A stretch of DNA of 38,566 bases, from contig NZ_JASDDJ010000029.1 of NCBI RefSeq assembly GCF_030407455.1, forward strand, positions 1 to 38,566, written 5' to 3'. This DNA comes from Psychrobacter sp. 5A.1 (GTDB taxonomy: Bacteria; Pseudomonadota; Gammaproteobacteria; Pseudomonadales; Moraxellaceae). Under the pieces are notes generated by a model, which saw nothing but the letters and a program-made list of their open reading frames with translations, searched no databases and had not been told where the DNA came from. Below, piece by piece: positions 8,467-17,134 of this stretch (position 1 is its first letter; every line of letters starts with the position of its first letter). A program made the position numbers and the translations under genes.

Positions 8467-8982
8467 ATGTCAAAAAAACAGCCTAATCGGCTTGCCCAGC
8501 TTATAGATCATCAGGCTTTTGCGGGTAGTGCACTACCTCAAACCCTTGCTAATAACATGCGCTTATATATAGAAGCGACCAACGAGATAAAAGAGCTGTT
8601 GGTAGACTGTCTACCTGAGGAAATTCTCAATACCTGTTGGGTCGTAGGCTTGACGTCTGAGCAGTTAATATTAAGTGTTAGCTCAATGACAGCAGCAAAT
8701 CATATTCGCTATTTACATAGCTCGTACTTGCAAGTGCTAACAGAGCAGTCCATTACATTTAAACAACTCAAGCAAATTCGCGTCGTTGTAAGCCAACCAA
8801 CTACTGATAATTATTCATCTAAACAATCGTCAGCATTATCAACAAACTTGCCAAATTCTCGTAAAGCCAATGAAAATCAGGCGCTTAGCCAAAACACAAA
8901 ACGGACTATATCACAGGCCGCAGAGCATGTCACCACCGATGAAAATCTCAAAAAAGCCCTTTTGCGCTTGATAAATCATTAA
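8467..8982 (+). CDS. dciA: DciA-like (DUF721) replication protein
   Basis: A 171-residue protein whose first about 110 residues fit the DUF721/DciA domain: the amphipathic LIYIEATNEIK-like region, LPEEILNTCWVVGL, LILSVSSMTAANHIRYL and the LKQIRVVV end strand. DciA loads or assists the replicative helicase DnaB in bacteria without DnaC. The C-terminal 60 residues are a polar linker with a short basic helix. Position supports the call: a DUF721 gene is next to lpxC in Pseudomonas, and here it converges on lpxC. The start at 8467 has only a weak upstream GAG. Residue identity to characterised DciA could not be measured. Confidence 0.7.
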   Translation: MSKKQPNRLAQLIDHQAFAGSALPQTLANNMRLYIEATNEIKELLVDCLPEEILNTCWVVGLTSEQLILSVSSMTAANHIRYLHSSYLQVLTEQSITFKQLKQIRVVVSQPTTDNYSSKQSSALSTNLPNSRKANENQALSQNTKRTISQAAEHVTTDENLKKALLRLINH

Positions 8983-9066
8983 AAACATTCATCACATCAT
9001 GTAAACTTATGTAACTAATGGCCTAAGATATGGTTGATAAAGCTGGAGTTTTGTAATGAATGAGAT

Positions 9067-9119
9067 AAAAAAAATCCTCCATTGGTCGTATTCATATTAT
9101 GAATATAACCAATAGAGGA
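9067..9119 (-). terminator. Long-stem terminator of lpxC
   Basis: On the minus strand a stem of about 20 pairs (TCCTCTATTGGT... with ...ACCAATGGAGGA, two or three mismatches) is followed by eight T. It lies 150 bases past the lpxC stop. The stem is unusually long for a simple terminator. Confidence 0.8.
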
Positions 9120-9270
9120 CCCAGAAACCTTCTACATCTTTTGTATTATCTGCCCTGACGCAACATTAATATAATTATATATAAGCTATATTTAAAATAT
9201 CACACATTATATATATGTAATAATAACCTGATTATGTAATATTGCGTAAATGTTTCGATGCTTCCTGTAT

Positions 9271-10188
9271 TTATCCTTCAATAGCTAAATCACCAAGCGG
9301 TAAATACTCGATAGGACAGGTTACATTGTCATCAAAAGTTACAATTTCAAAATTATCTTCATCAGACAATATCTCACGTACCAATAGATTGTTTAATGCA
9401 TGGCCAGACTTATAGGCATTAAAGCGACCTAAAATTGGATATCCAATCAGATATAAATCTCCTAGCGCATCCAAAATTTTGTGACGGACAAATTCGTCAT
9501 TAAAGCGCAAACCTTCTACGTTAAGTATATTGTCATCATCAATGACAATAGCATTGTCCATACTGCCACCCAACGCTAGATTATTTTTGCGTAGCGCTTC
9601 TATATCACGTAAAAAGCCAAAAGTACGCGCGGTACTTAATTGCTCGATAAAGTTTTGCGTAGAAAACTGCAACTGGGCATGTTGAAAATTCTTATCTATA
9701 GCTGGATGGTCAAAATCAATTTCAAAGTTCAACTCAAACCCTTCGTAAGGGCGTAATTCTGCCCATTTATCCTCTACCTTTACTCGTACTGGACGTACAA
9801 TTTTAATAAACTTTTTAGCGGCTTCTTGCTCGCAAAATCCTGTGTCGAGTAACAGTGCAACAAAAGGTGCGGCACTACCATCCATAATCGGTATCTCTGA
9901 AGCAGAAACACGAATCAGCAGATTATCTACTCCAAGTCCAGCTATAGCACTGAGCAAATGCTCAACAGTCCCTACTCGCGTACCACCGAACACCAAATTC
10001 GATGACATCATGGTATCTTGTACCAAAAAAGCACTGGCTGGAATCGGTTGACTCCCTTCTATGTCAGAGCGCTCGAAAACAATACCTGTGTCGACTGGCT
10101 GTGGATGAAACTCCAAATCAACAGGTTGACCACTATGTAGACCAGTACCCGTAACGGCAATTGCTGTCTTTATGGTTCGTTGGTTCAT
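9271..10188 (-). CDS. lpxC: UDP-3-O-acyl-N-acetylglucosamine deacetylase
   Basis: LpxC is the zinc deacetylase that commits to lipid A synthesis. Zinc ligands are His77 (TVEHLLSA) and His236 and Asp240 (HKILDALGD), with the catalytic-region His263 in SGHALNN. The N-terminus RTIKTAIAVTGTGLHSG is typical. Length is 305 residues with the ATG at 10188, which has GAGAAG six bases upstream; an in-frame ATG at 10233 would add 15 residues foreign to the family. It lies downstream of ftsZ, the standard end of the dcw cluster in pseudomonads, but a terminator separates the two, so it probably has its own promoter in 10189-10260. In E. coli the protein level is set by FtsH. Confidence 0.97.
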   Translation of the reverse strand: MNQRTIKTAIAVTGTGLHSGQPVDLEFHPQPVDTGIVFERSDIEGSQPIPASAFLVQDTMMSSNLVFGGTRVGTVEHLLSAIAGLGVDNLLIRVSASEIPIMDGSAAPFVALLLDTGFCEQEAAKKFIKIVRPVRVKVEDKWAELRPYEGFELNFEIDFDHPAIDKNFQHAQLQFSTQNFIEQLSTARTFGFLRDIEALRKNNLALGGSMDNAIVIDDDNILNVEGLRFNDEFVRHKILDALGDLYLIGYPILGRFNAYKSGHALNNLLVREILSDEDNFEIVTFDDNVTCPIEYLPLGDLAIEG

Positions 10189-10275
10189 GGCTGTCTTCTC
10201 ACATATTTTGTTACAATTGACATAGTGTACCATTACCTACCCCCCATTCGCTATATATAAAAAGTGCTAATTTCC

Positions 10276-10461
10276 TTATCTCTTTGATTGATAACACTTA
10301 TCGTCGTTATTTTGGTGCTGAATTTCACACTGATATGCCTTGTCTAACGCTTTAAAACCGTAACTTTCATACACAAGTTGACAGCCATACGTACTTTTAT
10401 TATATGGCGAGTTTTCATACTCTTCTTTTATAGAAAAATGGTTTTGCACTTTCTTAAACAT
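10276..10461 (-). CDS. Doubtful 61-codon ORF between ftsZ and lpxC
   Basis: An open frame of 61 codons, lysine-, asparagine- and tyrosine-rich with three cysteines (MFKKVQNHF start). I do not recognise it. Its ATG sits immediately after the T run of the ftsZ terminator and there is no ribosome-binding site, so normal expression is unlikely unless transcription reads through. It could be a remnant of an inserted gene or a later start of a decayed frame. Confidence 0.25.
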   Translation of the reverse strand: MFKKVQNHFSIKEEYENSPYNKSTYGCQLVYESYGFKALDKAYQCEIQHQNNDDKCYQSKR

Positions 10462-10486
10462 AAAAAAACCAGCGTTTGGGCGCTGG
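10462..10486 (-). terminator. Terminator of ftsZ
   Basis: CCAGCG (10469-10474) pairs with CGCTGG (10481-10486) around a six-base loop; the minus strand then has seven T (10462-10468). It lies 30 bases past the ftsZ stop. A CTCTTTTT tract on the other side may let it work in both directions. Confidence 0.8.
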
Positions 10487-10516
10487 CTCTTTTTAACTCA
10501 CGATACATCAAACATA

Positions 10517-11716
10517 TTATTGATTTTGTTGACGCTTGAGATAGTCTTGGATACTGTTTGTTTTGGTCTTAGGCTGCTCTTGAGGCGCGCTTGGACGTGC
10601 AATGCTATCTTGATACATCTGAGCTTGTGATTGCTTTTGACTGTTTAAAGCGCTGGTATGCACGTTAGGATCGACAGGTTGCGTGCTATTAACAGAAGGC
10701 ACTGGTGGCTCTACTACTTCTGGCTCTTGGCCTGCATTTTCATCTAACGTTAAGCCAGTTGCAATAACGGTTACATGCAGATCATCACCCATTTTCTCAT
10801 CGATAACTGAACCATAGAAAATATGCGCATCATCGATATCAGTAATTTCTTCGACGATGATACTGATTTTACTCATCTCATCTAGTGATAATGATTCAGA
10901 AGAAATCACGTTGACCAGTAGACCTTTAGCATTCTCTAAACGTAAATCATCAAGTAATGGAGATCTGATGGCTTTTTCAGTCGCTTGACGTGCGCGATCA
11001 TCACCACTTGCACGACCAATACCCATCATCGCATGACCTTTAGCAGTCATAGCAGTACGGATATCGTTGAAATCGATATTGATCATACCTTCACTAGCGA
11101 TGGTTTCAGCAATACCTTGAACCGCATGCAGTAACACATCATCCGCTTTTTTAAAGGCATCTTGCATAGAGATGTTACCATATACGCTCATCAATTTATC
11201 ATTTGGAATCGTGATAATTGAATCGACGAAATTGGTCAGCTGCTCAATACCGGCCTTAGCCGCTTTGATACGCTTACCACCTTCGAACTTAAATGGCGTG
11301 GTCACAACAGCAACTGTCAGCACTTCCATTTCTTTAGCAATACGAGCAACCACTGGTGCTGCGCCTGTACCAGTACCGCCGCCCATACCAGCAGTGATGA
11401 ACACCATATCTGCATGTTCAAGTAACGCACGGATGGCCTCTTCTTCGCTTTCCGCGGCTTCACGACCCACTTCTGGGTTTGCGCCTGCGCCTAGGCCACG
11501 ATTGGTTTTTGCGCCCAGTTGTAGTTTGTGCGGTGCAGTAAGACGATCTAGCGCTTGTTTATCTGTATTGGCACAAACGAACGTTACACCTCTAATGCCT
11601 TGCTGTACCATATGCTCAACCGCATTACCGCCGCCGCCACCAACACCGAATACAGTGAAGCTCGCTTGGCCATTATTTTGAAGCTGATTATCATCTGGCA
11701 TGGTGTATTTTGACAT
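10517..11716 (-). CDS. ftsZ: Cell division GTPase FtsZ
   Basis: Tubulin homologue that forms the Z-ring at midcell. With the ATG at 11716 it is 399 residues. The GTP-binding G-box is GGGTGTG (112-118); the catalytic T7 loop is NIDFND (213-218). A disordered linker from about residue 318 ends in the conserved tail NSIQDYLKRQ, which binds FtsA and ZipA. GGAGAA precedes this ATG. The frame stays open 75 codons upstream, through the 18-base tandem repeat, but those residues are not FtsZ-like. It is separated from ftsA by 266 bases, leaving room for its own promoters. Confidence 0.98.
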   Translation of the reverse strand: MSKYTMPDDNQLQNNGQASFTVFGVGGGGGNAVEHMVQQGIRGVTFVCANTDKQALDRLTAPHKLQLGAKTNRGLGAGANPEVGREAAESEEEAIRALLEHADMVFITAGMGGGTGTGAAPVVARIAKEMEVLTVAVVTTPFKFEGGKRIKAAKAGIEQLTNFVDSIITIPNDKLMSVYGNISMQDAFKKADDVLLHAVQGIAETIASEGMINIDFNDIRTAMTAKGHAMMGIGRASGDDRARQATEKAIRSPLLDDLRLENAKGLLVNVISSESLSLDEMSKISIIVEEITDIDDAHIFYGSVIDEKMGDDLHVTVIATGLTLDENAGQEPEVVEPPVPSVNSTQPVDPNVHTSALNSQKQSQAQMYQDSIARPSAPQEQPKTKTNSIQDYLKRQQNQ

Positions 11717-11863
11717 AAAAAGGATTCTCCAGTTGCAGATAGCGTGTAAGTCGATACATAGTAACGCACTCATGTGGCGCGCTATCGACATACTATATAT
11801 AAATGTATTTAAATAAAATAGGGTATGGCTTAAATCAATCAGTGTAGACAGTAATATGTCATC

Positions 11864-11899
11864 ATCACCTAGTACGTTATTATCACTTAGTACGTTGTT
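11864..11899. repeat. 18-base tandem repeat upstream of ftsZ
   Basis: Two adjacent 18-base units, ATCACCTAGTACGTTATT and ATCACTTAGTACGTTGTT, agree at 16 of 18 positions. They lie about 150-180 bases before the ftsZ ATG within the ftsA-ftsZ spacer. Each carries AGTACGTT, an arrangement that could bind a regulator twice on one face region of the DNA. No known operator is recognised. Confidence 0.6.
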
Positions 11900-11982
11900 C
11901 TCAATGTTACTTTTTTCTTTGCTCAATCCATTCAGAAGCATTTTATAATATATTCACGCTCTAAACATCTTGTCCAGAAAAT

Positions 11983-13275
11983 CTACAGTATCTTTTTTAG
12001 AACATTCGCAAATCGTTGACCTGCATTGCGAAAAACACCCGATACTCGATTTTTTTGAATCGCTTCAGGTTCGCTTTTTTCACTGCGGCGGAATTGCTCA
12101 CTTTGACTATATAATAAAGTACCGAACGCTGTTTGATAAACACGATCGTTTACTTGACTATTAAGTTGTTTAAATGACTCATCATTATCAAAATGGTTAT
12201 AAGCACTAATAGCAGGATGGGTATTGGTCAATACAACTGGCATCTTTAGTAGCTTTTTGGCAAAGGGTATCATACCTTTAATAGTACTGCCGCCACCAGT
12301 AAGTACAATTCCTTTATCGATATAACCTATCAAACCTGCTTCGTGCAGTTGACGCGCCACTTCAGTGAATATCTGAACGTAACGAGCTTCGATGATACGC
12401 GCTAAGTTATAAATACCGATATTGATTTCGTCGCCCGACCCTTGAGGTTTAAACAAAAAGAATGAGCTCGGATCGACACTATTGGCATCGGCAGTCCCAT
12501 GAGATTTCTTCAGCTTTTCAGCCTCGATCATGGAGATACCAAAATCGGCTGAGATATCCATCGTTACTTCATGGCTGCCCGTTGCGATGCAATGCGTAAA
12601 AATCAATTTATTTTCTTTATAAACACAAATACTGGTGGTACTCGCACCAATATCTACCAAACAAACGCCTTGCTGGCGCTCCTCAGTCATCAAGCTATAC
12701 TCAGCACTGGTCACCGCATCAAAGACGATGTGATCAATACCAACATCACAGCTTTGCAAGAGTTTTTGGATATTTTGACGGCTAGCGACAGGCATCATCA
12801 TCATGTGGTACATGACGGTGATGTTGTGCGCCATCATCTCGATGACATCATCCACCATAAAGTCTTGTTCATCAACATAGATACCCTGCTGGCAACAATG
12901 CATCAAGTAATAGTCTGATGATAAATCACGCGACTTGGCATTGGACAACGCCTGTACCATATCTTTGGCGCGCACAACTTCATCCTCTACGGTTACTTCT
13001 CCCGCACTATTTTTACTAGACAATTCAGGTGTCGCGAGGGTTAGCCAAACACTATGGACACGGCAGTTAGCCATATCCTCTGCTTCTTGAATGGCTTGTT
13101 TGATGGCACTCTGTAGACGTTCACGATGCTTTATTTGGCCTTGATAAAAATCACTGTTTTTAACTTGTCCCACACCCAAAATACGAATGTCTTTTGCAGA
13201 GACAACATTGCCTATTACGACATACACTGCCGTGGCACTTAGATGGACAACAACCAGATTTTCATTATTTTTCAT
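11983..13275 (-). CDS. ftsA: Cell division protein FtsA (divergent ATP site)
   Basis: Actin-family protein that tethers FtsZ to the membrane. Alignment by eye to E. coli FtsA holds along the whole 430 residues, including QAIQEAEDMANCRV (60-73), GVCLVDIG (203-210), the adenosine motif VLTGGGSTIKG (324-334) and a C-terminal amphipathic membrane-targeting helix (412-430). The phosphate-1 motif (E. coli GLEIGTAK) reads VHLSATA (10-16), losing the acidic residue and glycine, and the phosphate-2 motif (DIGGGTMD) reads DIGASTTS (208-215). The ATG at 13275 fits better than an in-frame TTG at 13287; both have weak ribosome-binding sites. It lies between ftsQ (165-base gap) and ftsZ (266-base gap). Confidence 0.93.
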   Translation of the reverse strand: MKNNENLVVVHLSATAVYVVIGNVVSAKDIRILGVGQVKNSDFYQGQIKHRERLQSAIKQAIQEAEDMANCRVHSVWLTLATPELSSKNSAGEVTVEDEVVRAKDMVQALSNAKSRDLSSDYYLMHCCQQGIYVDEQDFMVDDVIEMMAHNITVMYHMMMMPVASRQNIQKLLQSCDVGIDHIVFDAVTSAEYSLMTEERQQGVCLVDIGASTTSICVYKENKLIFTHCIATGSHEVTMDISADFGISMIEAEKLKKSHGTADANSVDPSSFFLFKPQGSGDEINIGIYNLARIIEARYVQIFTEVARQLHEAGLIGYIDKGIVLTGGGSTIKGMIPFAKKLLKMPVVLTNTHPAISAYNHFDNDESFKQLNSQVNDRVYQTAFGTLLYSQSEQFRRSEKSEPEAIQKNRVSGVFRNAGQRFANVLKKIL

Positions 13276-13440
13276 GGTACCAGACAAATTATCGCAAACA
13301 GAAGAGCAAAGAATGCCCTTCCATTAAATCATTAAAAAAAGCGCTAATAAAACGCTATGATGTTGTACATATCTTTTTTGGACGAGATAAACCGTCTTCG
13401 CCCACATATCGGTTATTCATAATTATTCTATTTACTTAGG

Positions 13441-14229
13441 CTATTTTGATTCATCGCTCGGTGTCACGTTCCAAGCAATGGTAAAGCCATTTTTGTACCG
13501 TAAATCCACAGACTGCATCTCGTCTCGACGGCTGCTTAACTGATTGCCAAGTAGCTGGCTTAAATTCAGTAATTTTTGTGCTGTATTTTCATTGTCTACA
13601 ATCACACGCAGCCCATTGTCAAAACGAATCAGCCACGTCATTCTTGGTGACAAAATAATATCTTCGACTTGCATATCAAGTGGTGCATACCAATCATTCA
13701 CTTGTTGCATCTGTTGCATAATGACTGGTGCTTGAGTCATCTCACCCTGTAAGGTAGCAAAATGCGCTTGGGTCAAATCGCTACTATCAGCAGGGACAAA
13801 CACAGCGCCTTTGGCATCAACCAAGCGTTCTGTACCAAAGTTAGCAATCGCTTGCTTAGGCAATGCCGTAATAACAATGCCGCGTTGCCAATCACGAGAA
13901 ACGCTGACTTGGTCAACCCAAGCTAAGCCCATCGTAATGTCTCTCAATACCTGCAAATCAGAAGTAAAAAAGCTGCTTACTTTTTGCTGTTCCATCACTG
14001 ATTGTAATGAATGATACTGCGCAACAGACAAACCTTGAGTACTGACATAAATATTGGCTGGCGGTGCATCACGCAACGCTTTGCCGCCCATCATCAATAT
14101 TAGCACTAGCAAACCTAATACCAACATCATGAATAAATACTTGACCACCGCTGGCATTTGAATCTTGGATTTTGGGCGACCGGCTTTATCACTCATCAAG
14201 TCAGTTACCTCGTTGACAGTTTGAGCCAT
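13441..14229 (-). CDS. ftsQ: Cell division protein FtsQ
   Basis: A 262-residue bitopic inner-membrane protein of the divisome (FtsQLB). It has a short cytoplasmic tail, one transmembrane helix (about 29-48), a POTRA-like region (about 55-125, where LAWVDQVSVSRDWQRGIVITALPKQAIANFG is the typical stretch) and a FtsQ beta domain ending in LRYKNGFTIAWN. The motif VDLRYKNGF is a family hallmark. The ATG has AAAGG upstream. Its position between ddl and ftsA is the standard dcw order, but it is 378 bases from ddl, where many gammaproteobacteria have overlapping or abutting genes. Confidence 0.93.
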   Translation of the reverse strand: MAQTVNEVTDLMSDKAGRPKSKIQMPAVVKYLFMMLVLGLLVLILMMGGKALRDAPPANIYVSTQGLSVAQYHSLQSVMEQQKVSSFFTSDLQVLRDITMGLAWVDQVSVSRDWQRGIVITALPKQAIANFGTERLVDAKGAVFVPADSSDLTQAHFATLQGEMTQAPVIMQQMQQVNDWYAPLDMQVEDIILSPRMTWLIRFDNGLRVIVDNENTAQKLLNLSQLLGNQLSSRRDEMQSVDLRYKNGFTIAWNVTPSDESK

Positions 14230-14607
14230 AACGACCTTTGTCCCTATATGTGCATAAAACTGATCATGCTATTTATTGATATAAATCTGCGTATATTTGG
14301 CAGAAGCTTATTAAGTCGATATGTTATCAAATTTTGTTAAAAATATAGCTTATATACAGCGATTACGCTCATTTAAACGTAACATTTTTCTTAGATTATG
14401 AATAACTTATAAGTTGCATCCACAAAAAAACATAAATATCACTGAAACAGACCTATTCTTACAATATTAACGTATTTTATGGATAAACAATAGCCTAACA
14501 CTAACGAGCAGCATCGAATTTACACAATTTTACAAGAAACTGTGGTATAGCAGCTCTAGTGACACAAAGAGCTATCATTATTTAATCAATCACACGCAGA
14601 CAGACAA
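14230..14607. other. Long ddl-ftsQ spacer
   Basis: A 378-base, A+T-rich spacer inside the dcw cluster with no credible gene on either strand. A short inverted repeat, AGCTCT/AGAGCT (about 14552-14573), lies past the ddl stop but has no T run on the ddl side. The spacer probably holds an ftsQ promoter; no hexamer pair was good enough to call. Confidence 0.5.
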
Positions 14608-15603
14608 CTATAACGTTTGTGCCAATATGTGCCAGCATAAAGCATCAAAATCCAGTCCTCGAGCTTTAGCAGCCATCGGCACCAAACTGTGACTGGTCAT
14701 ACCTGGTACCGTATTGATCTCCAGTAACCAAAAATTGCCTGCTTCATCTTGCATGGCATCGACACGCCCCCATCCCTTTGCGTCCACTGCGCGGAATGCC
14801 GCAAGGCTCAAATCTTGCAAATGCTTTTCATCAGCATCACTTAAGCCACAAGGGATATAGTAGCCGGTGTCGTTACGATTGTACTTGGCTTCAAAATCAT
14901 AGAAGTTAGTAATGTCGGCAGGCTCAAGGCGAATAACGGGATAAGCTTCGTCATCGATGATAACGATCGTAAATTCACGACCTGTAATCCAGCGCTCTGC
15001 CATCACGGCATCACCACATTGAACCGCTGTCGCATAAGCAGCAGGCAGCTCATCAAGTTGATTGACCTTTGTCATGCCAATACTTGAGCCTTCATGAACG
15101 GGCTTGATGATAAGCGGTAAGCCTAACATGTTAACCACTTGCTGCCAGTCGGTATCTGCCGTCAATAATGAAAACGGTGCGGTCGATAAGCCGCAACCTT
15201 GCCATAATTGCTTGGTACGTACTTTGTCCATACCCAGTGCCGAGGCTAGAATACCTGAGCCTGTCTGCGGTATATCAAACCATTGCAAGACGCCTTGTAA
15301 CAAGCCATCTTCGCCGCCACGACCATGTAACACATTAAACACGCGATCATATTTGCGTAGTTCAGTAATATCTTGGTGCTTTGGATCAAAATGAGTGGCA
15401 TCAACGCCTTGGTTTTGGAGCGCTTGCAATACGGCGGCACCACTGTCCAAAGACACGCTGCGCTCATTGCTACTGCCACCATAAATAACCGCTACTTTAC
15501 CAAATTGACTGGCATCTTTTGCATTATTAGTCGTCGGGTCTAAAGATATATCATTGATAGCTGAATTCTGAGTGCTGGTTTTTTCTTTATTATCAGTGGT
15601 CAT
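14608..15603 (-). CDS. ddl: D-alanine--D-alanine ligase
   Basis: ATP-grasp ligase that makes the D-Ala-D-Ala dipeptide for peptidoglycan. About 30 residues of polar N-terminal extension precede the usual start KVAVIYGGSSNERSVSL. Other signatures are VLHGRGGEDG, IIKPVHEGSSIG (ATP-grasp lysine and loop), GREFTIVII and LLEINTVPGMTSHS, the substrate-binding end. The 331-residue length is slightly above the usual about 305-315 because of the extension. A GGGA site supports the ATG at 15603. It starts 23 bases after murC, so the two are very probably cotranscribed. Confidence 0.96.
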   Translation of the reverse strand: MTTDNKEKTSTQNSAINDISLDPTTNNAKDASQFGKVAVIYGGSSNERSVSLDSGAAVLQALQNQGVDATHFDPKHQDITELRKYDRVFNVLHGRGGEDGLLQGVLQWFDIPQTGSGILASALGMDKVRTKQLWQGCGLSTAPFSLLTADTDWQQVVNMLGLPLIIKPVHEGSSIGMTKVNQLDELPAAYATAVQCGDAVMAERWITGREFTIVIIDDEAYPVIRLEPADITNFYDFEAKYNRNDTGYYIPCGLSDADEKHLQDLSLAAFRAVDAKGWGRVDAMQDEAGNFWLLEINTVPGMTSHSLVPMAAKARGLDFDALCWHILAQTL

Positions 15604-15626
15604 GAGGATCGTCCCTAAATTTTAGC

Positions 15627-17066
15627 TTACTTAATATAAAGGTTATTGGCAGCCAAATCGATAGCAATCTGCCCAACATTACCAGCGCCTTGGGTAATCA
15701 GCATATCGTTGGCTTTTAACAAACGCTGCATAACAGGGGCTAGATTGTCTTTATCAATGATAGTCGGTTCAACTTCACCGCGCAAACGGATACTACGCGC
15801 TAGTGATTTGGTATCAGCGCCCGTAATCGGACTCTCACCTGCTGAATAAACATCTAATAACAATAGCTCATCAACACTCGATAGCACTTCCACAAAATCA
15901 TCGTAACAATCACGCGTGCGGCTGTAACGATGCGGCTGAAATAACATCACTAAACGACGATCAGGGAAACTTTGACGAGCCGCTTTGATGGTCGCATCGA
16001 CTTCTTTTGGATGATGACCATAATCATCAATTAATAAGACATTGCCATCATCGATGTCGACAGAGGCATGCTGCTCAAAACGACGACCCACACCTTCAAA
16101 CTTTTGCAGAGCACGCTCAATCGCTGCATCATCAACGCCTTCATCGGTTGCCATAGTGATGGCAGCAAGGGCGTTATAGACATTATGTGTACCAGGGATG
16201 TTCAACGTCAGGCGCAATGGTTCACGGTCACGGCGCAGTACGGTAAAGTGGGTTTTAGTGCCTTCAGTCACTAAATCAACACCTTGCACATCATTGAACG
16301 GCTCAAGACCAAAGGTCAATACGGGACGACCAATATCATCAATCATTGCATATAGCTCAGGATCATCACCGCAGACCACTGCCAAACCATAAAACGGCAT
16401 GTTTTGTAGAAACTGGATATAGGCGGCTTTTAATTTATCAAAGCTGTTCTCATAAGTTTCCATGTGATCTTGGTCAATGTTGGTCACAATCGCCGCCATC
16501 GGGTGCAATGACAAGAATGATGCATCAGACTCATCGGCTTCTGCTACCAAGAAACGGCTGCTACCCAATGCTGCATTTTTGCCTGACGCATTTAACTTAC
16601 CACCGATGACATAGGTAGGATCTAGTTGTCCTTCTGCCATCATCGTGGTGAGCAAACTGGTCGTCGTCGTTTTGCCGTGCGCGCCAGCAACCGCAATACC
16701 ATGACGATAGCGCATTAACTCGCCAAGCATATCGGCGCGGCGTACTACTGGCAGGCGAGCTTCAAGCGCTGCTTTTATCTCAGGATTGCTACGATCAATC
16801 GCTGATGAGACAACGATAACGTCAGCATTGGCGATGTTTTTGGAGTCATGGCCAATCGATATCTCGATGCCAATTTGTTGTAGACGCTTAGTCACCAGAC
16901 TCTCTGCGATGTCAGAACCACTGACTTGATAGCCTTGATTGTTCATTACCTCAGCGATACCGCACATGCCTGAGCCACCAATACCGACAAAATGCAAATG
17001 CTGAATACGGCGCATTTCTGGTATTTCAATCAAACGCTTAGGTAGAGCTTTCGCAGAGGTGGACAT
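15627..17066 (-). CDS. murC: UDP-N-acetylmuramate--L-alanine ligase
   Basis: MurC adds L-alanine to UDP-MurNAc, the first amino acid of the stem peptide. The N-terminal Rossmann motif is [16 protein letters not shown] (25-40), the ATP-binding loop GAHGKTTT (128-135), then EADESDASF with the metal-site glutamate and [10 protein letters not shown] of the central domain; [11 protein letters not shown] begins the C-terminal domain. The 479-residue length is normal. GAGA precedes the ATG. It follows murG by 68 bases on the same strand. No murB gene is present in the cluster here. Confidence 0.97.
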   Translation of the reverse strand: MSTSAKALPKRLIEIPEMRRIQHLHFVGIGGSGMCGIAEVMNNQGYQVSGSDIAESLVTKRLQQIGIEISIGHDSKNIANADVIVVSSAIDRSNPEIKAALEARLPVVRRADMLGELMRYRHGIAVAGAHGKTTTTSLLTTMMAEGQLDPTYVIGGKLNASGKNAALGSSRFLVAEADESDASFLSLHPMAAIVTNIDQDHMETYENSFDKLKAAYIQFLQNMPFYGLAVVCGDDPELYAMIDDIGRPVLTFGLEPFNDVQGVDLVTEGTKTHFTVLRRDREPLRLTLNIPGTHNVYNALAAITMATDEGVDDAAIERALQKFEGVGRRFEQHASVDIDDGNVLLIDDYGHHPKEVDATIKAARQSFPDRRLVMLFQPHRYSRTRDCYDDFVEVLSSVDELLLLDVYSAGESPITGADTKSLARSIRLRGEVEPTIIDKDNLAPVMQRLLKANDMLITQGAGNVGQIAIDLAANNLYIK

Positions 17067-17134
17067 AAGGATCTCTCTTTATTAAAGGTCAATAAAATTT
17101 GGTAAATTAAAAATGATGAGGTATAGATTGCAGG

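Noticed and set aside
11172..11681. 169-codon plus-strand frame inside ftsZ
   Set aside because: Antisense to FtsZ. The proline/alanine/serine-rich translation is what the complement of its glycine-rich codons gives.
11717..11941. 75-codon in-frame extension of ftsZ
   Set aside because: The residues contain the tandem DNA repeat (NNVLSD/NNVLGD) and resemble no FtsZ N-terminus; the ATG at 11716 has a good ribosome-binding site.
12571..12918. 115-codon plus-strand frame inside ftsA
   Set aside because: It is antisense to a clear conserved coding region and has no ribosome-binding site or family match; it is a shadow of ftsA codon structure.
13276..13440. Terminator between ftsQ and ftsA
   Set aside because: A minus-strand AGCG/CGCT stem followed by seven T exists, but the stem is four pairs only, too weak to call.
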